DNA of 44,696 bases from an uncultured Kangiellaceae bacterium (GTDB lineage: Bacteria > Pseudomonadota > Gammaproteobacteria > Enterobacterales > Kangiellaceae): contig CAJQOL010000036.1 in NCBI GenBank assembly GCA_905479925.1, positions 1 to 44,696 on the forward strand, written 5' to 3'. The number at the start of each line of letters is the position of its first letter. Within the stretch, counting starts at the first letter, position 1. Shown in pieces: positions 18,121 to 27,643 of the stretch. The notes below the pieces were generated by a model. It was not told the origin of the DNA and did not search any database. It worked only from the letters and a program-made list of their open reading frames with translations. Both the position numbers and the translations under genes were made by a program.

Positions 18121-18759
18121 TTATGTTTTATTTTTTTCGGAATATCCCCAACTGCCACTGAGCTGGTTATCAATGCCTAAATGGTTTAATACTCGAGCAC
18201 TAACAAAATCTATCAAATCTTGAATACTCTCTGGGCCATTGTAAAAACCTGGGCATGTAGGCATGATGACCGCCCCAGCCTCAGAAAGGGTAAGTAAATT
18301 TCTCAAATGAATCGTTGAAAAAGGCATTTCCCTCGGCAAAATTAGTAACTGTCCTTTTTCCTTAATAACAACATCAGCAGCTCGCTCCAATAGTGTATCG
18401 CTTGCACCGTTAGCAATCGCAGACACACAACCCATACTAGCGGGACAAATCACCATTTGTTTTGGTGCCGCCGATCCACTTGCGATAGGAGAAAACCAAT
18501 TTTCAGATGAATAAACCTGAATAACAGATTCTTCACACTGGCAGTACTCCGTCAATAAGGCTTGCGCCTTTTGCGGTGATTCAGGTAATTTCATTGCCGA
18601 CTCGGTCGCCAATACGACCCTGGCAGCTTTAGAAATAACAACATGCACTTGCTGATAATATTTTGTTAGTTGCGTTAATAGGTGCAACCCATAGGGCGCG
18701 CCAGAGGCGCCTGTCATTGCAAATGTAATAGCTGATGTTGGCTGATTATTAGAATTCAT
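18121..18759 (-). CDS. ubiX: Flavin prenyltransferase UbiX
   Basis: 212 residues from ATG 18759. The GAGG at 6 bases spacing fits this start better than ATG 18765. UbiX attaches a dimethylallyl group to FMN to make the prenylated flavin cofactor used by UbiD in ubiquinone synthesis. The N-terminal GASGAPYGLHLL FMN-binding loop, SKAARVVL, and the late CPASMGCVSAIANG and MPFSTIHLRN segments are typical. The start overlaps the end of mpl by 11 bases (ATGAATTCTAA), indicating coupling. No ubiD is in the window. The mpl-ubiX order is also known from Pseudomonas. Confidence 0.95.
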   Translation of the reverse strand: MNSNNQPTSAITFAMTGASGAPYGLHLLTQLTKYYQQVHVVISKAARVVLATESAMKLPESPQKAQALLTEYCQCEESVIQVYSSENWFSPIASGSAAPKQMVICPASMGCVSAIANGASDTLLERAADVVIKEKGQLLILPREMPFSTIHLRNLLTLSEAGAVIMPTCPGFYNGPESIQDLIDFVSARVLNHLGIDNQLSGSWGYSEKNKT

Positions 18760-20146
18760 TGTCATCCTCAGAACCGGTTAACGCTTTTAAGCGCTCTATG
18801 AGCCTTACATGGATATTTCCAAAAGCACCATTACTCATAAACAATACTTGGTCACCTGCTTTCAACTTACCGGTTAAACCCTTTAAAATTTCATCGACAG
18901 TCTTTTTTAGAGCTATACGCGCTAAATCGAACGCAGGCAACTCCCAATCAAAGTCTTCAGGAAAATGAAAAAAGGCGAAATCAGCGTCGCTAACCGATTT
19001 CAATAACGTTTCCTGATGGCAACCCATTTTCATCGTATTTGATCGGGGGTCTATTACCGCAATTATTCGGCCCTCGATATGTTGTGCTGAAAGGTGTTCT
19101 CTTAGCCCGTGAATAGTCGTCTCAATAGCCGTCGGGTGATGCGCAAAATCATCATAAATGGAAATTTGATTCACGACACCTTTTAACTCCATCCGTCGTT
19201 TTACATTTTTAAAACTCGCCAAAGCACTAATAGCGTCTTTAGGTAGTACTCCCACATGTCTGGCAGCAGCTAAGGCCGCCAACGCGTTATTAACGTTATG
19301 ATCTCCCAGCATTGACCAACAGAGCTCTTCAACAGGTTTGTCATTAAGTGTTATAGCGCATCGGCTAGCATCACCATTTTCTTTAACGGCTTTCCAATTG
19401 GGCTGTTGCTTCGAATCAATTGAGAAAGTCTCAACCGGTGTCCAACATCCCCTATCAATAACCCTATCAAGTGAAACGCTATTTTCGGGCCTAATAACAA
19501 GACCATTTTGAGGGACCGTCCGAAGTAAATGATGAAATTGAGTTTCTATTGCATGCAGATCATCGAAAATGTCGGCATGGTCGAACTCTAGATTGTTCAA
19601 GATACAAGTTCTCGCTCGATAATGAACAAATTTTGATCGTTTATCAAAAAACGCGGTATCGTATTCATCAGCCTCAACCACGAAAAATGGAGAATCTGTA
19701 TAGCGAGCGGAGACGCCAAAGTTTTCTAAAACGCCACCAATTAAGAACCCTGGGTTAAACCCATTTTGTTCAAGAATCCAAACAACCATGCTGGCTGTTG
19801 TTGTTTTACCGTGCGTCCCGGCTACCGCGATAACCCACTTATCCTGCAGTATATTTTCCTTTAGCCACTGTGGTCCGGACATAAATCGCTGATTACTGTT
19901 TAACATTGACTCTATAAAATGGTTTCCTCGGGACAAGGCATTTCCCACAACCACGCAATCAGGTTCCGCTGCCAAGGCTTCGTCATCGTATCCTTGGTGA
20001 AGCTGAATACCCATCGATTCAAGTTGGTCACTCATTGGTGGGTAGGAGTTCTCGTCGGCCCCAGTAACACGAATACCTTTTTCTTTGGCTAACCGGGCGA
20101 CTCCTCCCATAAAAGTCCCACAGATCCCTAGAATGTGTATGTGCAT
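18749..20146 (-). CDS. mpl: UDP-N-acetylmuramate:L-Ala-gamma-D-Glu-meso-DAP ligase (murein peptide ligase)
   Basis: 465 residues, full length. Mpl re-attaches recovered tripeptide to UDP-MurNAc in cell-wall recycling. It belongs to the Mur ligase family: N-terminal [11 protein letters not shown], ATP-binding GTHGKTTT at 110-117, Mur middle segment [23 protein letters not shown]-like block (residues about 180-200), and [10 protein letters not shown] in the C-terminal third. It is a likely partner of the AmpG permease at 9400, though the genes are 8 kb apart. It is first in the mpl-ubiX-yadGH run, and the promoter must lie in the 422-base region upstream. Confidence 0.95.
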   Translation of the reverse strand: [465 protein letters not shown]

Positions 20147-20568
20147 CTAATTCTATCTCTCTCAAACGGTTATTATTGCTAATGCCTAGCCTTTGATAGG
20201 GAGCAATCTACGGCTCACAAATCTGATTTCAATTTTCCGAAAGGCTAACTCAAACTAGGTCAAACTCGGTGATATCAAGCGCCGTATTGTAGCATAGCGA
20301 ATTTATACCAAGCTATTAAAGTAGCCATTTGTACCTTATGATTCAATCCGTTAAGAAACTAGTTGCTTCTCTGTAAATGCCACCTAACACTGAGCATTCA
20401 TTTTCTCGCAAATTCGAAGAAATTATCAATATTGTGTATTTTTACACTGGTCTAGGTTGCTGCACATTGATAAGATGTTGAAGGTCTTTCCTTTAACCAG
20501 AGAAAAAGCCTTTAACACTGCACTAATATTAACCAATTCAAACCTGAAGCAACCGATTAATTAGCCCT
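20147..20568. other. Divergent intergenic region, mpl / HD-GYP gene
   Basis: 422 bases without a supported coding region. It must carry promoters for the leftward mpl operon and the rightward HD-GYP gene. I see no convincing paired -35/-10, hairpin or repeat. Confidence 0.5.
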
Positions 20569-21819
20569 ATGTCTCAAAGCCACCTACAAAGCATAAAAGT
20601 CCTGTCAGAAAATTTAGAGATAGGAATGTTCGTTTCATCCTTAGATAAGCCGTGGGATCAAAGCTCATTTCTGATGCAAGGGTTTGACCTGCGAGACCAG
20701 TTTGATATTGAGGCTGTGAAGAATGAATGCGAGCATGTGTTTGTTGATTTCAAAAGCGACTTTCAGTTTAAAGAGCACAAACTGAAAACATCGGTTTCCA
20801 GCTCATACAAAAATAAAATATTGAGCAAACATCAAGCTGAGAACTTCGACCTCAAAGCACACACAAAAACAGCCCGAAAACAACACAAAGGAAGCAGTAC
20901 CGTTGTCAAATCAGTTTTAGACAAGGTTATGCTAGGTGAGGACTTTGACTCCTATAGCGTCAAAAACACTGTAAAGAACATGGTTCGGGAAGTTTTGACT
21001 AACGAAGAAGCGATGTTAATGATGATTATGCTCAAGTCTAATCATAACCATGTGGCCCAACATTGTCTCAACGTTAGTATTTTGGCTATCGGTTTTGCTC
21101 GATACCTAGGCTATTCAGAACCAAAAATTGAAGAAATAGGGATGGGCGCCCTATTACATGATATTGGCAAAGTAAAAATTGATGAAACTTTGCTTGAGAA
21201 AAAGGGCGATTTATCTCCTAAAGAAGTCCAGGCCCTTTGTAAGCACTCTCAACATGCTTATCATATTCTAAAGACTAAAGCTGACTTGCCACCTGCTGTT
21301 TTAGACATCGCTATTTGCCACCACGAGCGCCTCGGTGGTCAAGGCTACCCGCGGGGACTAAAAGCCGAACAAATCAGCCAACGAGTGAGAATAGTGAGTA
21401 TTATAGATAGCTTCGAGGCTCTCACAACGGACCAACCTCATCGCAAAGCGATATCGGTTGTCGAAGCCTATAAAATATTGATGCAGGATAAGAATATTAA
21501 GTTTGAAGAAAAGTTGGTACTTAAGTTTATTGAATGGCGAGGGATTTACCCTGCGGGTACGATTGTAGAAATGAAGAATGGCGAAGTAGGTATAGTTGTT
21601 TCAGGTAATAGAAAAGGGAATAAGCTAAAACCGAAAGTATTGTTGGTTCTTGATGAAAACAAAAAACCTAGAAAGGAAAGACTTGTTGATCTCGCATTTA
21701 TACAAACGGACGCAGAATCTAAACCCTATGTTATTTTTAAAGCCTTTGAAGCAGAAGCTTTCGGAGTAAGTGTCAGTCAATATTTAGAAGACGGCTTAAT
21801 CATAGCGCCAACTCGATAG
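20569..21819 (+). CDS. HD-GYP domain cyclic-di-GMP phosphodiesterase with DUF3391-like N-terminus
   Basis: 416 residues. The N-terminal part (1-130; LEIGMFVSSLDKPW, then FLMQGFDLRDQFDIEAV) matches DUF3391. The HD-GYP domain follows with intact residues: His165 (VAQHCLN), HDIGK at 197-201, His226 (KHSQH), and HHERLGGQGYP at 251-261. Members hydrolyse cyclic-di-GMP and so promote motility over biofilm life. The C-terminal 100 residues form an extra small beta-rich region (KNGEVGIVVSGN...). No membrane segment is seen, so it is cytoplasmic. It stands alone between mpl and the phosphofructokinase gene. Confidence 0.93.
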   Translation: MSQSHLQSIKVLSENLEIGMFVSSLDKPWDQSSFLMQGFDLRDQFDIEAVKNECEHVFVDFKSDFQFKEHKLKTSVSSSYKNKILSKHQAENFDLKAHTKTARKQHKGSSTVVKSVLDKVMLGEDFDSYSVKNTVKNMVREVLTNEEAMLMMIMLKSNHNHVAQHCLNVSILAIGFARYLGYSEPKIEEIGMGALLHDIGKVKIDETLLEKKGDLSPKEVQALCKHSQHAYHILKTKADLPPAVLDIAICHHERLGGQGYPRGLKAEQISQRVRIVSIIDSFEALTTDQPHRKAISVVEAYKILMQDKNIKFEEKLVLKFIEWRGIYPAGTIVEMKNGEVGIVVSGNRKGNKLKPKVLLVLDENKKPRKERLVDLAFIQTDAESKPYVIFKAFEAEAFGVSVSQYLEDGLIIAPTR

Positions 21820-22069
21820 ACGCCATCATCTGAAATCTCGTTTATCACAATCAGTAGCCATAACCTCTAGCTTCTCTTTTATAGCGAATCAGCAAACTAG
21901 AAATATAAGCAATTCTACTTAATTTTTAGGCATAAACTATTTTAAAAGCCTTGGATTGATTTATAATCTAACCAGAACATCTAATAAGACAACCTAACCA
22001 GACAATTTATACGTTAACCTTTGTTGGCTTATTGCCAATTTTGTCTCATAAACCGGAGTGAATCTCTTA

Positions 22070-23338
22070 ATGGCTTCAAAAAAACAAAACGCCTTTTACG
22101 CGCAATCTGGCGGTGTTACCGCAGTAATTAACGCATCAGCATGTGGATTGATTGAGACGGCAAGGGAAAATAAGAAACTGATAGGTAAGGTTTATGCTGG
22201 TCGAAATGGCATCATCGGCGCGCTTACTGAAGATCTAATAGATACCAGTAAAGAGTCAAAAAAATCAATAGCGGCGCTTAAGTACACCCCGTCTGGGGCA
22301 TTTGGTTCCTGTCGACATAAGTTAAAGAGTTTTGAAGATAACCAGCGCGAGTACGAGCGACTAATCGAAGTCTTTAAAGCCCACAATATCGGTTACTTTT
22401 TTTATAATGGCGGCGGAGATTCCATGGATACGGCGAATAAAGTCTCTCAAATCAGCGAAAAAATGGGCTTCCCAATCACCTGTATTGGTATTCCTAAAAC
22501 CGTTGATAACGATTTACCTATCACAGATAACTGCCCAGGTTTTGGAAGCGTTGCAAAATATGTTGCCGTTTCAATTCGAGAAGCAGGCTTTGACGTAGCA
22601 TCCATGGCAGCCACCTCAACCAAGGTTTTTGTTATGGAAGTGATGGGGCGCCATGCCGGCTGGATTGCTGCAGCTGGCGGTTTAGCCGCTGAAAATGAAG
22701 GTGATGCGCCGCATATTATTTTATTTCCCGAAATAGCGTTTAATAAAGAGAAGTTTCTAAAGAAGGTAAATCAATGCGTCAAAAAATTTGGCTATTGTGC
22801 AATAGTAGTTTCTGAAGGCGCGGCTTATAAGGATGGTACATTTTTAGCCGATGCAGGCTCTGTTGATGCGTTTGGCCATAAACAACTTGGCGGAGTAGCA
22901 CCAGTAGTCGCTCAAATGGTAAAGGATGAACTAGGCTATAAGTATCACTGGGCAGTCGCAGATTATCTTCAACGGGCTGCTAGACATATAGCCTCAGAAA
23001 CTGACGTTGAGCAAGCCTATGCAATGGGAAAAGCAGCAATGGAATTTGCATTAGCTGGAAAAAATGCGGTCATGCCAACCATCGTTCGCAAAAATACCAA
23101 ACGTTACCAATGGACAATTGGTGAAGCCAAGCTAAGTGAAGTGGCCAATGTTGAGAAAATGATGCCTCGAAACTTTATTTCTAAGAACGGACTCCATATT
23201 ACTGAAGCCTGTCGCGACTATCTTCTTCCACTAATAAAAGGTGAATCCTATCCGCCCTTTAAGAATGGCTTGCCTCAATATGTTGAGCTAAAAAATGAGC
23301 CCGTTGAGAAATTGCTAAAAAAGAAATTTAAACTTTAG
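22070..23338 (+). CDS. pfp: Pyrophosphate-dependent 6-phosphofructokinase
   Basis: 422 residues from ATG 22070, with GGAG 11 bases upstream. The GTG at 22058 overlaps that site and is less likely. It phosphorylates fructose 6-phosphate, probably using PPi instead of ATP and therefore reversibly. Two diagnostic positions support PPi: Asp117 in GGGDSMD (Gly in ATP enzymes) and Lys143 in GIPKTVDND (Gly in ATP enzymes). The MGRHAGW segment near residue 200 binds sugar phosphate. A membrane pyrophosphatase and a soluble pyrophosphatase lie within 6 kb, consistent with a PPi economy. The stop codon is followed directly by runs of C and A and a hairpin. Confidence 0.93.
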   Translation: MASKKQNAFYAQSGGVTAVINASACGLIETARENKKLIGKVYAGRNGIIGALTEDLIDTSKESKKSIAALKYTPSGAFGSCRHKLKSFEDNQREYERLIEVFKAHNIGYFFYNGGGDSMDTANKVSQISEKMGFPITCIGIPKTVDNDLPITDNCPGFGSVAKYVAVSIREAGFDVASMAATSTKVFVMEVMGRHAGWIAAAGGLAAENEGDAPHIILFPEIAFNKEKFLKKVNQCVKKFGYCAIVVSEGAAYKDGTFLADAGSVDAFGHKQLGGVAPVVAQMVKDELGYKYHWAVADYLQRAARHIASETDVEQAYAMGKAAMEFALAGKNAVMPTIVRKNTKRYQWTIGEAKLSEVANVEKMMPRNFISKNGLHITEACRDYLLPLIKGESYPPFKNGLPQYVELKNEPVEKLLKKKFKL

Positions 23339-23339
23339 G

Positions 23340-23358
23340 CCCCCCCCCCAAAAAAAAA
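23340..23358. repeat. Adjacent homopolymer runs C10 then A9
   Basis: Ten C (23340-23349) followed by nine A (23350-23358) start one base after the pfp stop codon. The A-run is the T-tail of the leftward terminator. The C-run has no evident role and is a place where sequencing length errors are likely. Confidence 0.85.
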
Positions 23359-23386
23359 GTCTCCCTCGCGTTTTAGCAAGGGAGAC
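23350..23386 (-). terminator. Rho-independent terminator of the TonB-family gene
   Basis: An 8-base-pair stem, GTCTCCCT / AGGGAGAC (23359-23366 and 23379-23386), with two further inner pairs. On the minus strand it is followed by nine T, so it ends leftward transcription of the TonB-family gene. It may also stop pfp transcripts. Confidence 0.88.
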
Positions 23387-23424
23387 AATGTTTTAGCGCT
23401 TTTTAGGTCAGTGACCGTTTACTT

Positions 23425-24042
23425 TTATAAGTGCTCTGATTCTAAATTAAACTCAAGTGTCATGGTTTGATTAAGCTGTGCTACAGACTTACCGTTTTCC
23501 ATTTTGGGTTTATAGCGCCACTTCCGTAAGGCTTTTACTGCAGCTCTTTCAAATGTTCCACGCGGCTTAGCTTTAATAACCGATATATTCTCAGTTGAAC
23601 CATCAGCTGCAACGTCAAACTTCAAGGTCACATAACCTTCAATACCTTGAGTGGCGGCATTTCTTGGATAACGAGGATTAATTTGAACTTGAGCGATAGC
23701 TTCACCATCTTCGGTTCCTCCATGAAAAGAGCTAAAAGCCCCTTTCCCCTTAAACGATGCCCGTTCAATCTTAAAAGGTTGAAAACTCACATTCTTTACC
23801 TGACGTACAGGTTGTTTACTAAGGGTTTTAATAAATTTTGGCTCTGGCTCATGTTCTAGTTTTGGAATTATCCTTTCATTGACATTAATAGGGTCATCCA
23901 CATCTTTGTATAAAAATACCACTGTCGGGTTGTCTTTTACCGGTGCTACCCCCTTAACATCCGGTTTTACCAAGTAGGTCATTACAACAAATAATAGAAA
24001 TGAAAATGTAACTCCTAGAATAACTGATATTATTTTTGACAT
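23425..24042 (-). CDS. TonB-family energy-transducer protein
   Basis: 205 residues. One N-terminal membrane helix (about 4-26), a periplasmic linker moderately rich in Pro and Lys, and a TonB C-terminal domain from about residue 115: INPRYPRNAATQGIEGYVTLKFD, then ALRKWRYKP. TonB proteins carry ExbB/ExbD energy to outer-membrane receptors. No exbB, exbD or receptor gene is adjacent, so it is an orphan that either uses a remote ExbBD or belongs to the looser TonB-like group with other roles. The ATG is preceded by AGGAGAC. A tandem 16-base repeat lies about 170-200 bases upstream. Confidence 0.85.
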   Translation of the reverse strand: MSKIISVILGVTFSFLLFVVMTYLVKPDVKGVAPVKDNPTVVFLYKDVDDPINVNERIIPKLEHEPEPKFIKTLSKQPVRQVKNVSFQPFKIERASFKGKGAFSSFHGGTEDGEAIAQVQINPRYPRNAATQGIEGYVTLKFDVAADGSTENISVIKAKPRGTFERAAVKALRKWRYKPKMENGKSVAQLNQTMTLEFNLESEHL

Positions 24043-24214
24043 GTTAGTCTCCTAATAGCTTTGATTGAATATTTATTTGTCACTCATCAATTACAAACGT
24101 AACAACCAACTAAAAGGGTTAGTTATTTGAAATATATTTCTAGCGCAGGTATTGGTACCGATTAGAGACACATAGTTTTAATGAAAAACTATCGTTGAGT
24201 AAATCAAGAAAACA

Positions 24215-24246
24215 ATGGGAAAAAGGGTAAATGGGGAAAAGGGTAA
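24215..24246. repeat. Two-copy 16-base tandem repeat
   Basis: ATGGGAAAAAGGGTAA (24215-24230) is followed directly by the same unit with one change (24231-24246). It lies between the Hpt gene stop and the TonB-family gene start. Confidence 0.85.
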
Positions 24247-24285
24247 ATTGAATAAGGTTTAGATATTTGAGATTGTTGAATCCAT

Positions 24286-25359
24286 TTAGAACATTTGCTG
24301 GGTGAGGTACTCAGATTTAATCAAAGCATTAAAACGATTAATCAGCCGGTCTTTATAGCGGTTGCCGTTGTACCCATTTAATGTTTTAACGGCACTAAAG
24401 AGAGCTTGTTTATAAGCCAATTGAGGCGTTGATAAAATATGTAATGCGAAATCAAATGACAGCCCTATCACTTGAGCGGCAGGCATTATCTGATCACCTT
24501 TAAGGCCCTGTGGGAGTCCATTACCGTCATGGCTCTCAAACGCTTGTAAGCAAAGTTCTGCGGCAACACTCCAGCCTGACATTCTTGAGAGTAAGCCAGA
24601 AGCTATGATACTTGACTGAACGTCCCTCTCCTGTTTTCCGCCACTTACATCCAAACGTTGGGTTAAATGCATAAAAATCATTGCAGCCCTGAGCTGATCA
24701 AGATCAGCTGCATTTGATAAAACGCTATTGAGTTTCTCTGCTAACGTCGAAGCAATTTGATAAAAACGCTGGTTACTAGGGTTTAGATGATGACGAGCTG
24801 AAATGAATTCGAAAAATTCGATGTCAGTCGCATCCATAAAACTAAATGCATGGCCATTATCACAGTCCTGGACAACCATCGAGAGAGTCAAGTGACCATC
24901 TTCGATGGCGGTTATAGCTTTTTCTGCAATACTAACCCGCTCCTTATTATCAGCAACCTGAACATCATCAACCAAGGCTTTAAGTTTTAATAGAATGTCT
25001 CCGTTGGCAATACCAGACTCAATCATGCTCTCTAACTGAGATTGAATAACATTGACTACCTGCACCGCAAAGCGACCGTATACCTCGTCATATTCGATAG
25101 TTTTTGAGCGGATTAATGAAAAGAGATCTTCTAACTGATGGGAGGAGGCTACAAACTCGGTAAGAAATACCATGTTGCAGTTACCTTTAACGGTATGGAT
25201 AGAACGAAACAGGCGATCGATTACCCCGTCGTCTATTGAATCATTCAGGTGTGAGACACACTCATTGATATCGGATATAGCGGCAACAACGTCTTCATAG
25301 AACTCTTGCTTGAGTTCATCATCAAGTTCAGAAAACGCTTCACAGCGGATATCAGCCAT
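24286..25359 (-). CDS. Hpt domain protein with degenerate HD-GYP-like C-terminus
   Basis: 357 residues. Residues 1-125 form a histidine phosphotransfer (Hpt) domain: helices with LFRSIHTVKGNCNMV, where His55 is the expected phospho-site. The C-terminal half follows the HD-GYP layout but is eroded. At the HD position FMHL (His231-Leu232) replaces LLHD, and the GYP block reads ESHDGNGLPQGLKGDQI (275-291), so the first of the two metal His and the Tyr of GYP are changed. It is unlikely to hydrolyse cyclic-di-GMP but could bind it or a partner. No kinase is adjacent. The gene lies between the TonB-family and membrane pyrophosphatase genes, all minus strand, but hairpins separate it from the latter. 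Confidence 0.82.
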   Translation of the reverse strand: MADIRCEAFSELDDELKQEFYEDVVAAISDINECVSHLNDSIDDGVIDRLFRSIHTVKGNCNMVFLTEFVASSHQLEDLFSLIRSKTIEYDEVYGRFAVQVVNVIQSQLESMIESGIANGDILLKLKALVDDVQVADNKERVSIAEKAITAIEDGHLTLSMVVQDCDNGHAFSFMDATDIEFFEFISARHHLNPSNQRFYQIASTLAEKLNSVLSNAADLDQLRAAMIFMHLTQRLDVSGGKQERDVQSSIIASGLLSRMSGWSVAAELCLQAFESHDGNGLPQGLKGDQIMPAAQVIGLSFDFALHILSTPQLAYKQALFSAVKTLNGYNGNRYKDRLINRFNALIKSEYLTQQMF

Positions 25360-25528
25360 TCACTACCTCACAACTAGCAACAATAAATATCTCTTAATTA
25401 TGGCAATAATTTGAACATAATGTTAAAAAAATTATTAAAAACATTTACTTAGCTGGCAAAAATCAGAATCTGCAAACTATTAGTTACTCATTACGTTATT
25501 GTTTATACAATAATTACTCATACAATAA

Positions 25529-25550
25529 AGGCGCCCTTAGGCGCCTCTAT
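25529..25550 (-). terminator. Probable terminator downstream of hppA
   Basis: The stem AGGCGCC / GGCGCCT (25529-25535 and 25540-25546) has a four-base loop and lies 76 bases after the hppA stop codon. On the minus strand it is followed by TTATTG, a weak T-tract, so the call is moderate. Confidence 0.55.
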
Positions 25551-25621
25551 TTTGTTTTCCAAAATATAGATCTTCAATTAGTCAGAAAAACTATAGTTTG
25601 TATTTACCTTCAAAAACAAGC

Positions 25622-27643
25622 CTAAAAGGTTAACAGTGGTGCAATAACTAAACTAACTATAGCCATAACATTAATTAAAATGTTCATTGCTGGCCCAGAA
25701 GTATCTTTAAACGGGTCGCCAACGGTATCACCAACAACCACAGCCGCATGGGTATCTGAACCTTTACCACCGTGATTCCCTTTCTCTACATGCTTTTTAG
25801 CGTTATCCCAAGCTCCACCGGCATTTGCCATCATTAGCGCCATTAAAACACATGTAACCAGCGCTCCCGATAACATACCACCTAACGCAGCAGCTCCAAG
25901 CGTAAAGCCGATAACTACCGGAGCAGCAATAGCAAGAGCACCCGGTAGCAACATCTTCTTAAGTGCTGCCTGTGTTGCAATATCAACACATTTAGCGCTA
26001 TCTGGCTCCGCCGTACCTTCCATTAACCCTGGAATTTCCTTAAATTGACGACGAATTTCTTTAATCATATCAAATGCAGCGCTGCCAACAGCTCTCATTG
26101 TAATAGCCGATACCAAGAACGGGAAAATACCGCCGATAAACATTCCCATGAGCACTAAAGGGTTACTAATATCAAGTGAAAAGTCTTTTATACTCGCCGA
26201 AACTATTTCGATAAATGCAGCGATTATCGCTAACGCAGCTAAACCCGCAGCACCGATAGCAAAGCCTTTTCCGATAGCAGCGGTTGTATTACCGACTTCA
26301 TCGAGTCCATCAGTAATTTCACGTACATCAGCTCCAAGACCTGCCATTTCAGCAATTCCACCGGCATTATCAGCAACCGGCCCGTAAGCATCTATAGCCA
26401 TTGTGATTCCAACTGTCGCCAACATACCAACAGCAGCAATGCCCACACCATAAACACCCGCATCACCAAGTAAATATGCGCTCGCAAAAATAATTCCTGC
26501 AATCGTTAATACCGGTACAACAACGGATTCCATTCCCAAAGCTAAACCGCCAATCATGACCGTAGCAGGACCAGTTTCACCTTCCCTAGCCAAATCTCTA
26601 ACCGGCTTGCCACCGGTATAGTACTCAGTAACAAGGCCTATAATGCTTCCACCAACGGCGCCAACAATTACACACAACCAAATATTCACATGTAAGCCAA
26701 GGTTTGCAACGATAAAATAGGCAACCACTATCAATATCAACGTAGAACCGAGCGTTCCCGAACGAAGCGCCTTTGCCGGCTCCATGGAAGAAAAAGCTTT
26801 TACCATAACAATACCAACCACTGAGCAAAGCAGTCCAGCTGATGCTAGCAGCAATGGCAAAATCATAAGGAATTCTTTACCGTTAGCGGACAAGGTATTA
26901 ACAGTCGCTAGTGCCATGGTTGAAGCTATCGCAATTGTTGCTATCATAGAACCACAATAGGATTCAAAAATGTCAGACCCCATACCAGCGACATCACCAA
27001 CATTATCGCCAACGTTGTCAGCAATAACTCCTGGATTTCTAGGATCATCTTCTGGGATACCCGCTTCAATTTTTCCGACTAAATCGGCACCAACATCAGC
27101 ACTTTTTGTAAATATACCTCCGCCCACTCTAGAAAATAGGGCTACCGTTGATCCACCCATACCAAAACCATGAATAGCTTCCGCATGCTCAGCGCCAAAG
27201 AAATAATAAAGTCCGCCTAACCCCAACAGGCCCATCGACGCAACCGCCAAACCCATCACTGAGCCACCATAAAAAGCAACGGTTAACGCTTCAGACGCAC
27301 CTTTTTCAGCAGCTGCAACGGTAGTTCGAACGTTAGCCTTAGTTGCTGTCAACATTCCAATATAACCTGCTATTGCCGAACTTAGCGCACCGACAACAAA
27401 GGCCGCGGATGTATGCCAGCTCTCAAAGCCGATATATAACAAAATGGTAATGACCACTAAAAATCCAAACAGAATTGAGTACTCACGACGCATAAATACC
27501 ATTGCACCATCGTGAATATCCGCAGCTATTTTTGCTGTTTTACCAGAGCCGCCGGAATATTTCTGAATTAGACCATAAATGACAAAGGCTACTACTAGCC
27601 CTACTACGCCAAGAATTGGCGGTATCTGAACGAGTTCGATCAT
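25622..27643 (-). CDS. hppA: Membrane-bound proton/sodium-translocating pyrophosphatase, K+-dependent type
   Basis: 673 residues with about 16 membrane helices. It couples PPi hydrolysis to ion export across the inner membrane. Signatures include [23 protein letters not shown] (183-205 area) with the Mg-PPi binding DNVGDNVGD at 209-217, and the late [12 protein letters not shown] at 640-651. At the position that separates the two subfamilies, [10 protein letters not shown] (451-460) has Ala and Gly where K+-independent enzymes have Lys and Thr, so this one should need K+. K+-dependent members include Na+ pumps, H+ pumps and dual pumps, and I cannot tell which. A divergent soluble pyrophosphatase gene shares its upstream region. 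Confidence 0.96.
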   Translation of the reverse strand: MIELVQIPPILGVVGLVVAFVIYGLIQKYSGGSGKTAKIAADIHDGAMVFMRREYSILFGFLVVITILLYIGFESWHTSAAFVVGALSSAIAGYIGMLTATKANVRTTVAAAEKGASEALTVAFYGGSVMGLAVASMGLLGLGGLYYFFGAEHAEAIHGFGMGGSTVALFSRVGGGIFTKSADVGADLVGKIEAGIPEDDPRNPGVIADNVGDNVGDVAGMGSDIFESYCGSMIATIAIASTMALATVNTLSANGKEFLMILPLLLASAGLLCSVVGIVMVKAFSSMEPAKALRSGTLGSTLILIVVAYFIVANLGLHVNIWLCVIVGAVGGSIIGLVTEYYTGGKPVRDLAREGETGPATVMIGGLALGMESVVVPVLTIAGIIFASAYLLGDAGVYGVGIAAVGMLATVGITMAIDAYGPVADNAGGIAEMAGLGADVREITDGLDEVGNTTAAIGKGFAIGAAGLAALAIIAAFIEIVSASIKDFSLDISNPLVLMGMFIGGIFPFLVSAITMRAVGSAAFDMIKEIRRQFKEIPGLMEGTAEPDSAKCVDIATQAALKKMLLPGALAIAAPVVIGFTLGAAALGGMLSGALVTCVLMALMMANAGGAWDNAKKHVEKGNHGGKGSDTHAAVVVGDTVGDPFKDTSGPAMNILINVMAIVSLVIAPLLTF

